Assembly: GCA_038373885.1 (NCBI GenBank) | Contig: JAWZYV010016944.1 | Coordinates: 1,860,001 to 1,924,000 of the forward strand | Source: Cheiracanthium punctorium | Lineage: Eukaryota > Arthropoda > Arachnida > Araneae > Cheiracanthiidae | Length of the DNA stretch: 64,000 bases | Direction: 5' to 3' | Part shown: positions 1 through 12,389 of the stretch, one piece after another | Numbering within the stretch: the stretch's first letter is position 1 | Layout: each line of letters begins with the position of its first letter | Made by a program: the position numbers and the translations under genes | The notes under the pieces: model-generated | What the model was told of the DNA's origin: nothing | The model's database searches: none | The model's input: only the letters and a program-made list of their open reading frames with translations

Positions 1-32
1 ATTCTATTAGTTCTGAATGCTGGGATTCTTTT

Positions 33-63
<31 letters not shown>

Positions 64-927
64 AAGTACAGGTCAGCCAGCGGTCAAGAAAAACTGAAAA
101 ACCTTGAAGTTTAACTTTATAAAAGTCAAGAAAATTTGCAAATTTTGGCTATAAATCTGAAAAATCGTTAGATTTTTTAGTTGAAGTTGGGAAGTTGAAA
201 ATTATCTAAAGTATGCATTTGCAAATTAATTTTACATACTTCATATTTCCAGAAAAAAAAATTAAAATGGCATGACATACGTGCTCAAAAATGGCGGACA
301 CGGTAGTTTTATGGGGGGAGGACCGCACTGGCATTTTTATGAAAATATGCTATAGGGTTTTTTGGAGCACAGTTTAACTGTCAATATCATTACCGCCCAA
401 CTGAAAGCAAACCCCAACTGAACGAAAAACAATTTTTTTCCGTTACTGTTGCAATATGATGTATAAACAAATAGCATATTATAGAAATATTCTTGGTGAA
501 GATGTATCTGGCCATTTTAAGCTAAAATAAAAGACCATTTCCATGCTTGAACTATAACATTACGCCTACTAGCATTTAAACTACTTTATTGCTGACCAAA
601 TATACTTTGATTGAAAGCACCCACCTTAAACAAAAATATTGCTTTATAGTCGATAACAAACAGTGGACCTTTCTCATTATTATTAAGTAACCATTACTGT
701 TATTTTTGTAGTTGTTATTGATCCAATTTAAAATTTAGAAGTTTGTTGACACGCAAGAGCAAATGAAATATATAACACAATAAGGTAAATAAATAAATAA
801 AGCATGGATGCAAGCATTTTCTTCGAGATTGCAGTCAGAAACCTCAAGAAAAATTCTCAATTCAAACAAACAAATACAAGCATTTTATATTGCGCATACA
901 CACATAAGCGTAAAGTTTTCAAAAATA
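1..927. other. AT-rich noncoding stretch with T/GT microsatellite
   Basis: I see no gene here. A T run followed by about a dozen GT dinucleotides lies at 30-63. The rest is AT-rich sequence with no open frame of convincing length or composition. Confidence 0.6.
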
Positions 928-1038
928 TTGGGGGGCCGGGCCCCACAACCACATATATTCACGTCAATGGGGTATATACATGAGTTAAAAGTCGTAAACC
1001 CCCCCCCGGCCCATGAAAAATTTCTGGCTACGCCACTG
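928..1038. repeat. Right end of a hAT-like MITE
   Basis: The segment ends in TTTCTGGCTACGCCACTG, the reverse complement of a CAGTGGCG-type hAT terminus. Diverged copies of the same end occur at 9178-9247 (…GGCTACGCCCCTG) and near 61227-61254. A GC-rich palindrome (GGGGCCGGGCCCC) sits at the inner side. I could not place the partner left end, so this is a fragment. Confidence 0.45.
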
Positions 1039-1067
1039 ATTCACGTACATATAACTTACTCATAGTT

Positions 1068-1230
1068 TCCAACTACTACGGAATATAATTAACCACTTTT
1101 TCTACATGACTTTTCGGCTTAAAATATAGAAAAAATTTTGTGATGCGCTCGCGAGCTGGTTACTATTTTGAAAAAAATAATTAAACATACTGTTTACAAA
1201 AAGTGGTTATATTCCATAGTTGGCAGCTAT
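1068..1230. repeat. Short inverted-repeat element (about 160 bp)
   Basis: CCAACTACTACGGAATATAA followed by CCACTTTTT on the left matches, inverted, AAAAAGTGG and TTATATTCCATAGTTGG on the right. The roughly 33 bp arms carry a few indels and the spacer has no coding capacity. It is probably an old MITE of unassigned family. Confidence 0.45.
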
Positions 1231-1248
1231 CACTTACTATATATAAGT

Positions 1249-1745
1249 GTAAATTATTGGAGGCGCTCGATCTCTATGGGTCCATAGAATTCTACACCAA
1301 TGTAAGGTAAGTATCCATGTTAGTATCTTCCTACCATGTTATAAGTTAAAAATAAAAGCAAAGTAAAAAATCCAAAGGGAAAAAAAAACATTTTCAATGA
1401 GATAGTGCATTTAGACACATCTGAACTTTTCTTCATTTCATGCTTTACATTGCATAATCTGATTTTAATTAACCAGAGCCTGGCGAGGGCAGCTTATAGT
1501 AACATTTTGTGTTACAGGGCGTCACAATGAATACTAAATCATGATTGAAATCAAAAGAAGAAAATTTTTAAAAGTACAAGTAAAGGTTTTTTTTAAACAT
1601 TTGTAAATAGCGTGAATACTTTTTTTTATGTTAGTATAAATTAGTTTTCTGTATTTAGTGATAAATTATTGGGTGGGCTCAGCCCCTATTCACAATTTAT
1701 TGGGGGGACTCGAGCCCCATGGGCCCATATAACTCTACGCCTATG
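1249..1745. repeat. Two diverged copies of a dispersed repeat end
   Basis: AAATTATTGG followed by a GC-rich GCTCGA segment, a CTATGGGTCCATA-like palindrome and TCTACACCAATG occurs at about 1255-1302. It recurs in diverged form at about 1668-1745 ending TCTACGCCTATG. These look like the same transposon terminus inserted twice. No partner end or target duplication was found. Confidence 0.35.
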
Positions 1746-3256
1746 CATACACATTGATTAAGGTGTTATGTCCAAACTAAATTTTATATTTCTAACAGCT
1801 TTAGAGCATTTATTAAAGGAATCCATAAAAATTAGTATGTAAACATAAACGAATACTATATTTGCTTACCAAAGAAAGAACAAAAGCGATTGAAAGTAAC
1901 TTATTCATTTTTACTTCGGATAGCCGATATACAGTATAGTTAGGTCCTTGAAACTGGAAAGATTCCACTTGACAGGGTTTATATATTTGTCACCAGCTGC
2001 GCCGTCGTGCTTCCGAATTAATTCAGCTCGGAATATTCGAACACGATCCTCCTACTTTGATGCATTTCCACGCAGATGGCTTCCTTTTGAGCAATTTAAA
2101 ATAAAACATAAAACAACTGCAAATAATTTGTGAACGTTTCGATTGAATTACGCCTTCTAGAACACTGTGTAATGTAAAATGCGCACATTTTAACGGAAAA
2201 CACGTTATTGAGCGTTATCTCCAGCTTTATTATTGACTTAGCATGTTTTAGTTCTTAACATTCTTACACTGGAGTAGCAATTTTAATACACCCCTCCGCA
2301 TATTTGATAACTTTTGTTCACGTTTCAAAGATTGTAATTGAAATTCTTTATGAAACAAAAAGGGTTATTATCATGAAATAGGACAAATCTTAAATCAAAC
2401 TTCGAAGAAGTGGAACGAAGGAAAATTGCAATAAGGAACACCCAAGATGAGCTTTTGCAATTATATATTTGTGCTAAAATTCGAACTTTTTTCTTAATTT
2501 TTTTTTAACTGCGTGAAACAGGAGGAAGACATTTTTCAAAATATTGAATTTTATGGCTACTTGAATATCGATTTATACAAAGCAAATATGTTTGTTTATT
2601 TAGCATTCTTTACAATTAATTAAAATGAATATTTCAGAAATTGATAGAATTCTTTTATTTTCGCCCCAAAAAATAAAATAAAATCCTACTATATTGTTGC
2701 GTTGATCCCTGACTCACTCAACTCTGTAAAAACTCCCGTTCAACCACTCGAAGATAAAACTTTCACATCATTACTCCAAAAAGATTGAAAAGTTATGCAC
2801 AAAAACGTAATAATATTTACATTTACAAAATTTGTTCGATCCGCTTGAAATTTTTTTATAATTATGTATAAAAAATATAGAAAATAATCTGCGCTAATTT
2901 AAAAATCTCAAAATCCACCCGTTCCCTTATTTTAAAGCGATTTTTCACTATTTTGAACTCCATTTTATTTCCGAGAGTAAAAAAAAGTTAATCATTTGTG
3001 TGACAAAATTAGGTATATGACGTCATATTGAAGTCACGGTTCGAAAGGAATCAAGCTTCGAAGGGAAATTTGCCTACATGAAGCATTGATATAAGAAAGG
3101 ATGTTCCCACAAAACAAAATAGTTCGAATGCGAAAAGTTTCCTCACGTTTCCAGAAGAGCATGAAATTTAATTTCGGTATAGATAGTAAAAATTGAATAT
3201 GAAGTTATTTTATTTACTTTAACTGGACGAAGATTAAATGTATTAAGTGTATTGAC

Positions 3257-3297
<41 letters not shown>

Positions 3298-3801
3298 TAT
3301 TTGTTGTTGTTGTAAGCGCCCGTTGTAATTGCCTCCACGATGGGTAAAAAATAAAAAAAGTAATCGAAATCCTCTAAAACGAACTTCAGTAAAAATTCCA
3401 GAATTTTTAAAAGCCTTGAAAGACTGTTTAACAAGGATTTTTTAAATATGTTCTAAAAGTTGTAAAGCAAACAGTCTCGAGTGCTTTTAAAATCTGTGTA
3501 ATTTACACTGAAAATTGGCTCTAATCAAACTTCAGTAAAAAGCTAAAGCATTCTAAGTAAGCAGTATATAAAATTTCAGTATACGGGCCCTCAAACTTCC
3601 CTTTCTATTTGGCTAAGTGAGTTCCTTAATTTACAACTAAATAACAAACCTTTATATAAATGAAAACAAAAACGTTCACCAATTTTTGTAATGCACTTTT
3701 TTTCTTCTTTTTTAATGTGTTTATTTTTGGAAATGTTAGTATGTAGATTTTCTACTGCTTGTAAGGGGTCGAGAAAATTTAATTTATAAGTAACTCACAT
3801 A
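1746..3801. other. AT-rich noncoding stretch with TA microsatellite
   Basis: No gene was recognised. A (TA)n run lies at 3258-3289, followed by a short TTG repeat near 3300. Short open frames here have the composition expected of chance frames in AT-rich DNA. Confidence 0.55.
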
Positions 3802-4002
3802 CATTCTCAAAAAAGTATTTGAGTATAAACGAAATTGCCTTTTTTAGATTTTGGAATAATTAATTAGTTTTTAAAAAACGAGAAACTCGATAACAATAAA
3901 AAAAATTATTAACCTACTTCATATTTTATGATGAATAATTTTTAACCTACGAAACCAACGTAGCAAGTTTGACTTTTACTCGAATACAGTTTTGAGAGGG
4001 TG
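3802..4002. mobile_element. Tc1/mariner-like MITE, diverged copy
   Basis: The 201 bp element is flanked by TA on both sides. Its left end (CATTCTCAAAAAAGTATTTG) and right end (CTCGAATACAGTTTTGAGAG then GGTG) are inverted relatives of the termini of the copy at 12390-12601. The interiors of both also share the phrase ACGAAACCAACGTAG. It has no coding capacity and is clearly the older of the two. Confidence 0.65.
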
Positions 4003-4532
4003 TAAATAAAAAAATCTCGTGTCTCTGAGTAAAATAGTAAATATTATTTTTCAAAACTTTCTTAAGAGAGGGCTTAAAGGTCTAATGTGTATTATAATGA
4101 ATTTTTTAAAACAATTCTTTGATAAATAATTTCTCTACGGATTTACGAAGTGAAAATTCCCACAGAAACACGATCCTTTGGTGACGATCAAAAAATTTGT
4201 TAAAAGAAAAAGAAAATTAAGGACGATGTTCCAGCATTGTTCATTTGAAAAAACTTCTCTGGACTGGGTGGTATAAGAAAAACAGCTTTCGGGCGAAAAT
4301 CCTGCTCACAATAAAACAAAAAAGGTGGCGGGATAAATGGCCGAAAATTGGGCAAAACTAAATCCTAATAACACAACAAGTTCAAAAGACGTGCTAAAGG
4401 CGTTCAAAACATGTATTTTAAATGTCTTTTGAACTAGTTGTACTACTGGGAAAATAACTAAAAAATTAAAAATGGGATTTTTTTCAGCAGTATTTTCCTT
4501 GTTCCATTTAGTCCGTGTTCCAAATTTGGTCC
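4003..4532. other. Noncoding stretch
   Basis: AT-rich sequence between the mariner-like MITE and the SINE. I see no gene, RNA or recognisable repeat. Confidence 0.5.
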
Positions 4533-4839
4533 AGCCTCAGCATGGCAGAGTGGATAAGACACTGAACATGGTGGATGGCCGAAGTGTGAAGGTCCCCCGT
4601 TCGAGTCTGCCGCACGGCTGTCGGTTCAACGGTCTGGAGTTTTGGTCGGTTTTCTCCATATAAAACGTGAATGCGCGTTTGAACCCCTTAGAAAGTCATC
4701 CGAACAAGGCACTCCGTCCTAGGCAGATAGCCCGTGCGTAGCTTTGCCATAGCAATGCAAACAAACAAATGTGGTCGAGATCCAACGAATTGTCCAGGCA
4801 TCTATAGCGAACAGTTGGACAGACAAACAAACAAACAAG
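4533..4839 (+). repeat. tRNA-derived SINE
   Basis: The head carries Pol III promoter-like boxes in tRNA spacing: A box TGGCAGAGTGG (4543-4553) and B box GTTCGAGTC (4599-4607). A roughly 200 bp unrelated body follows, ending in a GACAGACAAACAAACAAACA tail. That architecture of tRNA head, body and short-repeat tail is the classic SINE layout. I did not find clear flanking target duplications, and the partner LINE is not identified. Confidence 0.7.
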
Positions 4840-5018
4840 AACGATATTTCGTATACATAGATATTACGAGCAAAATCTAAACATAAAATTATTTCTTTAT
4901 CTAAAACTTATTTTTACATTAAAGAAGAGTCGAATGAAATCATGAGTAAAATGAAGGGTATATGTTATCTGCTAGTGAAAGCTCTGAAAACGGCCCTAAA
5001 AAAATCGACACCAGGAGG

Positions 5019-5540
5019 CAGGGCTGGATTACCCATTAGGCTGAGTATTCTTTAGGCTATAAGACCCGACCATTTTGGGGAATCGGAAAACTAAAGGAAA
5101 ATAGTAAATAAATATACGTATAATGTAGCATTTAACGTTACTTTAGAGATCATTAATTTACTTGTGCAAGTCTGAGAAAATAATGCTAATCATTAGTGAC
5201 AGTAGACATAAACTAACAAATATCTAATCATGACAACAAGTTTATTAAGTTCGAATGAATACCACCAGAAAAATGTTAAGATTATATAGCGGAAGTTTTA
5301 TTTTTATTGTTATGATGCCCATTTATGTGCAGTTGAAGGATTATGAGTCATTTTGAATAGTTCAATAAAATACTAATGTTTAACATTACATTTATCCGAG
5401 GGTCTAATACGAACATACGGAACCTTTAGACAAAAATTCATTTACGGCCATACCATCATCTATTAGCTTAGAAAAAATGTGTTTGGAGGCCTCATAAGTT
5501 TCATAGGCTAAGGGCCCGGCTAGGTTTTAATCCGACTCTA
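5019..5540. mobile_element. hAT-like MITE
   Basis: It starts CAGGGCTGGATTA and ends TAATCCGACTCTA, an imperfect inverted pair typical of hAT-type nonautonomous elements. Next to the right end lies a GC-rich GGGCCCGGC segment. The 522 bp interior has no coding frame. Flanking 8 bp duplications are not preserved, so the family call rests on the termini only. Confidence 0.5.
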
Positions 5541-5785
5541 ATTAGCGGACTCTTTCTAACTCAGGGGGCTAATGTATATGCAGCTCCGGGCAGATGATCT
5601 GCTGGCCAAGCAAGAAGTAATGGTCTTCGTAGAAATGTCGCCACACATTCGAAGGCAATAGTGTAGGTGCACCAGCAATTGACACTTCGGCAGATAATTT
5701 ACTATAATAAGCTTTTATTTAAAAACTGCTTTCAAATGGTGCTATCTAGTACTTATTTTTTTAGACATTCGTCTTTAATTTCATG

Positions 5786-5818
<33 letters not shown>

Positions 5819-5907
5819 CCTCCAGAGAGCTCTAGGAATCAGAAATTGAGATTTTAAAAGCAGTGATAAAGTCCGATTCTCAGTAGCTGGCTTAATTCTG
5901 AAATTAA
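5541..5907. other. Noncoding stretch with poly-T
   Basis: A run of more than 25 T lies at about 5786-5813. Apart from that I see nothing identifiable. Confidence 0.5.
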
Positions 5908-6181
5908 CCCATTTATGCCTAGCGTCCCTTTTTTGGGAAGCATTTTCGCTAGTAGTCGAAAACGTTATTTATTTTTCCTAGCCTTAATTCATGAGTATTG
6001 AGACTCGACTCTACAAAATATTTAACATGAACAAGTAGTATGTTGATATTTCAATTTTTATGCATAATGATTTTAAAAGAAATCATCCCTTGTTCAAGAA
6101 GTTGACATCAGAAATTTATCTATTATTTCTGTTATCAGTAAAAATCGAAGAAAGTCGCAAAAATATCCAGGCACAAATGGG
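5908..6181. mobile_element. piggyBac-like MITE
   Basis: Termini CCCATTTATGCCTAG and (inverted) CCCATTTGTGCCTGG bound a 274 bp noncoding element. It is flanked by TTAA on the left (5904-5907) and TTAG on the right (6182-6185). A CCC start next to TTAA is the usual piggyBac pattern; the right flank has one change from TTAA. Confidence 0.6.
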
Positions 6182-6439
6182 TTAGTTCATTATCAACGTG
6201 TTTCTACTTGAAGCGTATTTCTTTTCAGAAATCAATATAAACTGAATTGTATGAGATAAAGAGTACATAAAATAAGTCTGTACAGTTTATCTCTAAAGGA
6301 AGATGTCCTGACTGAATGACTGACTGATGATCAACGCCCAGCCAAATCTATTGGAGATACAGACATGAAATTTTAGGAGCGCATTGCTTTTGTGCCCAAA
6401 GCATCATTTAAGAAGCGATTTTTAAAAATTTGGATTCAG

Positions 6440-7200
6440 ACGGAGGGTGGCGGCCCAAAACGTTCTTTTCACGTTTCCCTTCATATCTCAGAGGAAAGAA
6501 GAGATAGCCGTAAAATTCTTGCTTTAAAATGTAACTAACACAAATACCAAAAAATAATTTTCAGGGTTTTCTAGAATTCGCACCCACAAATGTGTAAGGG
6601 GCCTAAAACGCTCATTAACGTTCTTTTCACGTTTCCCTTCATATCTCAGGAGGAAAAAAAAAAGAGAAATAGCCGCAAAATATTCTTTCTTTAAAATGTA
6701 ACTAACAGCAATACCTAAAAATCATTTCAGGGTGTTTTAGAATTCGCAACCAAATGGGAGTAAGCGACCAAAACGTTCTTTGCTTTCTTTCCATGTTTCC
6801 CTTCATATCTCCAGGGGAAAAACGCAACAGCCGTTAAATTCTTGCTTTAAAACGTAACTAATACAAATACCTAAAAATCTTTTTCAGCGATTTTTTCATA
6901 ATTTGCACCCAAACGGGGTAAGTGGCCAAAACATTCTTACACGTTCTTTTCACATTTCCCTCGTATATGAGAGGAAAAAGAGAACGCCTGAAATTCTTGC
7001 ATAAAAAATATAGTGAACACAGATGCCTTAAAATCATTTTCAGGATTTTTTAGAATCAGCATTAAAACGAGATAAGGGGACCAAAACTTTTTTTTTAATT
7101 TACCATTATATCTCAAAGGGAAATAGAATTCTTGCTTTAAAATGTAGTGAACACAAATGCCTTAAAGTTATTTCCAGGGTTTTTTAGTATTAGTGTCCAA
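6440..7200. repeat. Degenerate tandem array, about 160 bp period (left part)
   Basis: Diverged units recur near 6461, 6620, 6785, 6940 and 7095. Each contains a CACGTTTCCCTTCATATCTC-like phrase, then ATTCTTGCTTTAAAATGTAA and a TTTTCAGGGTTTT-like phrase, ending in a GGCCAAAACG-like junction. The array continues at 8157-8330 after an inserted TIR element. No coding frame crosses it. Confidence 0.7.
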
Positions 7201-8156
7201 CCCAGACAGCACAGCAAACTTGCATCAAACTTGCAGCAAGCTTGATTTATCAAGTCAATAAACTTGAATTAAGCTTGAAAATTTCAAGCGTGTAAGCTAA
7301 ATGCAAGCTTGAATCAAGTGTTCTAGTTTACACTTGCACAGCTTGTATTAAGCTTGACATAGCAAGCTTAATTTCTAGCTTAAAAAATTTTCCTAAAAAA
7401 AAACTTCCTAAATACGAGGGGCGCCCGTCGGCGAACTCGCCCCACTTATTTTATTTTTCCACGCATTTTCCCCTCTACGCTGAAATTTCAAGTTATTTTA
7501 ATCTGTTACCATCAAGTGTCCGCGGCTGGGATCGAACTCGGTATCTAAGGGTTGGGAAGCCAGCTTTCTAACCACTCGGCCAACCTGAGTTGCGCTGATA
7601 TGACTAAAGTTTGAAGTGACTGTTATGGTTATCACGCCGTTTTCCGGCGAGATCTATCAGTGGCCGATGTGTTGATCTGTTTCTTTTATTTTTCCATGGG
7701 ATGAATCAAAATTAAAATAATGTTATGTGTGATTTAGAGACTCTACTAATAGGGAAATAAGCATAGTATAAACTTAAAAGCAGCACACGTTTTAAAACTT
7801 TCAATATCGCGACACTCATGTTGGACAATACTGGCCAAAATCGAGACAAACGACTGATTTTGAAATCAATTTCGTAGTACAATTGTATTTTATTTTGAAG
7901 AATTTCAATATTTGGAAATATAGATTTTTTTTTTAAATTCTGTGGTCAAGTACATTTATGACTGATGATAAATTATTTGTTATGTGGATGTGGCTTTCCA
8001 AATCAAGCAGTAATCAAGTTGTATTCAAGCTTCACAGTTCAAATGACTTGTCCAAGCTTGCTGCAAGCTTAAAATGAATTGAACTGTCAAGCTTGTATGT
8101 CATACGTCAAATTCAAAGAAATGTCAAGCTTGATTTAAGCTTATGTGCTATCTGGG
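7201..8156. mobile_element. TIR element with AAGCTTG motif clusters and tRNA-like module, copy A
   Basis: Terminal inverted repeats are CCCAGACAGCACA (left) and CCCAGATAGCACA (right, inverted). Each end has roughly 150-200 bp crowded with AAGCTTG/CAAGCTT words in both orientations. The interior holds a tRNA-like module (7524-7591, minus strand) and no transposase frame. It splits a tandem-repeat unit; comparing neighbouring units suggests a short AA or CAA-like target duplication. The superfamily is not recognised. The repeated subterminal words may be transposase-binding sites (inference). Confidence 0.7.
7524..7591 (-). other. tRNA-like module in copy A
   Basis: Read on the minus strand, this has an A box TGGCCGAGTGG (7572-7582) and a B box GAGTTCGATCC (7529-7539) at tRNA spacing. 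Between them is a candidate anticodon loop TTCCCAA, which would place CCC at the anticodon. The arm pairing is imperfect and no T-run terminator follows closely, so I call it tRNA-like rather than a functional tRNA gene. Confidence 0.5.
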
Positions 8157-8330
8157 AAACTGGTGTAAAGGGCCAAAACGTTGATTTCAAATTTATCTTC
8201 ATACATCAAATTCATTATTATCAAAATGAAGATAGCCATAAAAATCTTGCATTAAAATTTAGCCAACAAAAATTCATAAAAATCTTCTTCAAGATTTTAT
8301 AAAACTCGACCTCAACAGGAGGGAGTTTAC
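8157..8330. repeat. Continuation of the 160 bp tandem array
   Basis: After copy A the sequence resumes with GTGTAAAGGGCCAAAACG and a unit resembling those at 6440-7200. This shows that copy A landed inside the array. A 20-base A run closes it. Confidence 0.6.
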
Positions 8331-9289
8331 AAAAAAAAAAAAAAAAAAGTGTGTGTTAATTTCAGATTTTTGTTTACCTGGGAAAGGGCGAATCACTTTT
8401 CAGGGGTTGCCAAATTAAATGTGAAAAGTCGCCAAGGTTTGCCATTTTTTGGTGCTTTATCTTCAAGTTCGGCATAAAAAAAAACAAGTCCCTCGAAACG
8501 GCCCAGCTTGGCGATATCTTCCATAACTGTACAGAAATTGCCTGCCGTACTGTTTATTTAATTATTTAAATTGGAATATTGGTGTCTATATTAAAAATAA
8601 ATAAAGGTGAAGTAGAGTTAGAGTATGCCTGGCGAGGATTTGAAAAGAGTTTTAGTAGGCGATTTTAATATAGATTTCAATTTTAAAGAAGTGTTTTATG
8701 GAACAACAAAGACAAATACTGCACACATGAGGATTATGATTCACAATCCTATCAGTATTTAAAAAGATCAAGTATAGTTAGAATATAAGTAACAAATATT
8801 GTAAAACAGTTTTTGTAGGCGATTAAATCTATAACCAAAGTATCTTTAATATTTATTTATTTATTTATTTATTTGTATTTGTTGGTTTAACAATATCCAT
8901 CCCGTGCAAAGACTGGGTACTTCAGCTAGTTTTTAATAAATAAATAAAGATTAGGTGTCAGTTACCGGGTAAAAAAAAAAAAATGGATTTCAGATAATTG
9001 ACACTTATGCTAGTTATTGGTGTGTCCAGTCAAGTTAATGATAACTGCACGATTTCTAGGGAATGTAGTTAGCTATTCAGAAGGTTGTCTTTAGATAATT
9101 TTTTAATAAACAGGGTGTCCCAAAAATGAGGAATTTTTTGCCATACAAAATGTATATTCTTCACTCCCTTATCACACACATGTATGCATATATGTGAGTC
9201 GCAGTAGTCGTAACCCTCCCCATGAAAAATTTCTGGCTACGCCCCTGTTTCAATTCCATTGCCATTTCTCAGGAATGGAACAAACATTT
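8331..9289. other. Noncoding stretch with ATTT microsatellite
   Basis: (ATTT)n lies at about 8848-8875. A CAGGGTGTCCCAAAAATG word near 9112 looks like a lone mariner-type terminus. 9178-9247 repeats the hAT-like end seen at 928-1038. No gene was recognised. Confidence 0.5.
8895..8929 (+). mobile_element. Helitron-like 3' terminus
   Basis: CCCGTGCAAAGACTGGG can form a short decayed hairpin. It is followed by TACTTCAGCTAG and then T, which fits the Helitron pattern of a hairpin about 10 nt before a CTRR end. I cannot locate the 5' TC end, so the extent is unknown. Confidence 0.4.
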
Positions 9290-9990
9290 ACACAAATTTC
9301 GCAAAATCTCAAATTCTTTAAAAATTTTTGAAGTACTTTGGCGTCTACAGTTAAAGTTGTATTTCATTCCCTTCAATGGTTAATATAGACAAACACATAT
9401 TTACACATTTTGAATAAATTTTCGCAAAATCCAAAATCCATTCCAAATTTTTAAACAATTAGACGGCTATAATTTAAGTTCCATGTTCACCTATTATGTC
9501 ACCAAATTTTGTTTCATTCGCTTAGTCGTTCTTACGTGGTGCGTGAACAAAAATTTATGAATTTTAAAAAGATTTTCGAAAAATCTCAAAATTTACTATA
9601 AGTTTTTTTTTTTTTTTAATACGCTTTGCATGGTTTGAGTGACCACCTATCATGCCGTCAAATTTCATTAATTCGCTTTAGTTGTTATTACGTGATGTAA
9701 GAACAAGTATCGCAAATCCTTGAAACAATTTGCCCAAAATGTAATTAATTTTTTTTTAATTTTACGCCTACAGTTTAAGATGAGTGACCACTTATAACAT
9801 CACCAAATTTCATTTCCTTTCATTTCATTCACTTTAGTGGTTATGACATGATGTGTGAACAAATATTACGCAGTTCAAAACAATTTTTGCAAAATCTCAA
9901 CATCTGATCAAAATTTTAAAAAAATTCTACGCCTAGTTTTTGTTGAGTGACCACCTATGTCAGCAAATTTCATTTCATTTGATTCTATCA
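9290..9990. repeat. Degenerate tandem array, about 155 bp period
   Basis: Four to five diverged units contain TTTTCGCAAAATCTCAAA-like, ACGCCTACAGTTTAAG-like and TGAGTGACCACCTAT-like phrases. Their ATTTCATT and ACGTGATGTGTGAACAAA segments recur in the same order at intervals of about 150-160 bp. The array is unrelated in sequence to the one at 6440. Confidence 0.65.
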
Positions 9991-12389
9991 TTTTTCGTCA
10001 TTGCATTAAAAATAAATCAGCATGTTTTTCTACACATTTATTAGGCTTCAATTACTGGTGTCCCCACCATTACAACATATAAATACGGAAAAAATAGAAA
10101 TTTGCAATATTCCGTAATAAATTATAACCTATATTTTGATCCGGTACTTGAAATTTTCGCCCGTTTTTAATCTTAAAATTGTTTTACCTGCTCTCTTTCA
10201 TTATTTTAAATATCCCTTACTAGGTACTTTGCTTCCCGATTTGATTCAAAACACAATGCTGGGAAGCAGTGGCATACGCAAGAGAGGGATCTGAACCCCT
10301 TCCAAAAGAGTTTGCTTCATTAAATCAGCATGTAATTTTCTACAGTTAACGTTACAAGACTTTATACCAAATTCTCATGTTTAGAAGTTACATAAATAGA
10401 AATATAATTTTAAAATATGTCAATATATTGAACCGCGAAGAGTCAATAAAAGGTATAACGATGAAAAATTTGTGTTCCATATTTTTTCAGGCGTTTGTCA
10501 GAACTGATCCTTGATCATCGCCCACCCACGTGCAAATTAAAATAGACCGCCCCTTTTTTATACACAAATCGTATGCTTTATTTTTTTTTTCTTTTCGAGG
10601 ATTTTAAATTTGGCTGTCCACATGCTGTGCACTATCTTGTCCACGTTAGGATCTGATGTCAGTTTTATATGCCGGAACCACTCCAAAGAAAAATCCTTTG
10701 TGGGCCACTGCACCGAAGTAATAGGGGACTAGAAAGGAAATCTTAAAAATGTACAGCAGTCTTGAATATAACACTACCTGATCTTCTTGCGCAGTGAAAG
10801 CAACTTTATTTTGTCTCTTTATCAAGACGCTGAAAGGGTATGCAAAGAAATTATAAAAAAGGTAATTTTGTAATCAGGCAACTTTGATTTAGGATAACTG
10901 GAAATTTTGCAAATTTTGAGTTGGCATATTTCATAGTTCTTCCCTCCCAATCATGATACCCTCGCTACACTACTAAATGTTGCTAGAATGAATTTTGTTG
11001 GAAAATTGGAAATATTTTATGGTTTGAAGATGGAATAACCAGTGTTAGGCTTATGGGTGGAAGTTGATGAAAGCGCTTTTGTTTAGTTAAATAGTTTTAT
11101 TTCGTGTAAAAACTGGATAAAGATTTTCGATTAGCTATGCTGCAAATTGTTAAATCCATTTTAGTTTTTTTAGGTTAAAAGTAGAGTGCTGAGGGTTGAT
11201 ATTTTAAATTGCTGTATAGCAAATTGTAGAATATACAGAATTTTTTTTAGATTTAATATAAATTATTGGCTAATGACTTTTTTTGAGTTGTTTTGTGGTT
11301 TATTTTGTTTCCGCTAGTAACATCTAGAGATGAAACTGGTCTCCGGCAAACATACTGCATCTGGCCTATTTGGTCAATATGCTGTATAATTGGCAGTAGC
11401 CAGATATTAACACAAGTGTATGGCAGTAAGTACATCCGAGTTAAAATTATATACAGAGAAATAACACAAATATACATATTAAATCAAGTATGAAAATACA
11501 GGGTTGCACAGGTGTGTGCGACTAAAAATTGCACTCTTTATGTGATTTTGAAAGATAAAAAAGTTTGGTGTCACCAAATTTTTCTCGGTGCCACTAAACA
11601 TTTGGATCCTATATGCACACCTTTAATTAATGAATAAATTCTAAAAGCTGCAAAAATAAAAAATCGAAAAATTCTTTATCAAAATATTTCACTTTAAAAC
11701 TTCTGCAAAACAAATTTTTAGCATGTAAAGAAAACTGAAAAAATAAATAAAGCATTTCTAGCTTTTTTCAAGATCAGTAAATTCTGGTGTATTCTAACAT
11801 TTTTGCAACTGAAGAAGAGTGAATATTTCGCACAATCCAATACAATCATTTTGATATTTACTTACCCATTTTTAATGTGTTATTTTACTATGTTTTTAAC
11901 TAATTTTTAAAAACATTAGTTTTTGTTGTGTTCTTTTTAAAAATAATAATTATTTGTTATTCTTTCGCAAATTTTTGTTTAAAATCATAAATTAACTAGG
12001 TTTCTGAGAATATAGCCTCTTATTGTATATACTGTTGACTCGTGAAGAAAGTTCTATAAAAAAGGGGGATGGAATAGTTTGCTCCACAGACATTTGATAT
12101 GTGGTTTGACAAAATGAATAGGTCTTCACACCATGTTCACATTTTATTGTCGACTATACATGTGTGTCATTGCAATTGGGTAATAGGGATCGTTGTTTTT
12201 AGCATTTCTCTAAGAGACATTTAATAAATAAAAACTTGCTGGAACGTATTCATTTTTTATTTACAAATACATGCATTACATTTGTAAATTTGTTTTAATT
12301 AATCGTGATGTTCACACAAAGGGATCACATTTGTCATCTGTCTTCTGCACTTTCCTATAGGGATTTCTCTTTTATTTTTGCAGTTTGTA
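9991..12389. other. AT-rich noncoding stretch
   Basis: No gene was recognised. A CAGTGGCATACGCAAGAG word at about 10268 resembles a hAT left end without a visible partner. Overlapping short frames on both strands near 11250-11490 carry no recognisable domain. Confidence 0.5.

Noticed and set aside
3258..3312. Regulatory TATA cluster
   Set aside because: A simple TA microsatellite followed by TTG repeats.
7524..7591. Functional nuclear tRNA gene
   Set aside because: Boxes are present, but arm pairing is imperfect, no terminator is close by and the module sits inside a transposon copy; kept as tRNA-like.
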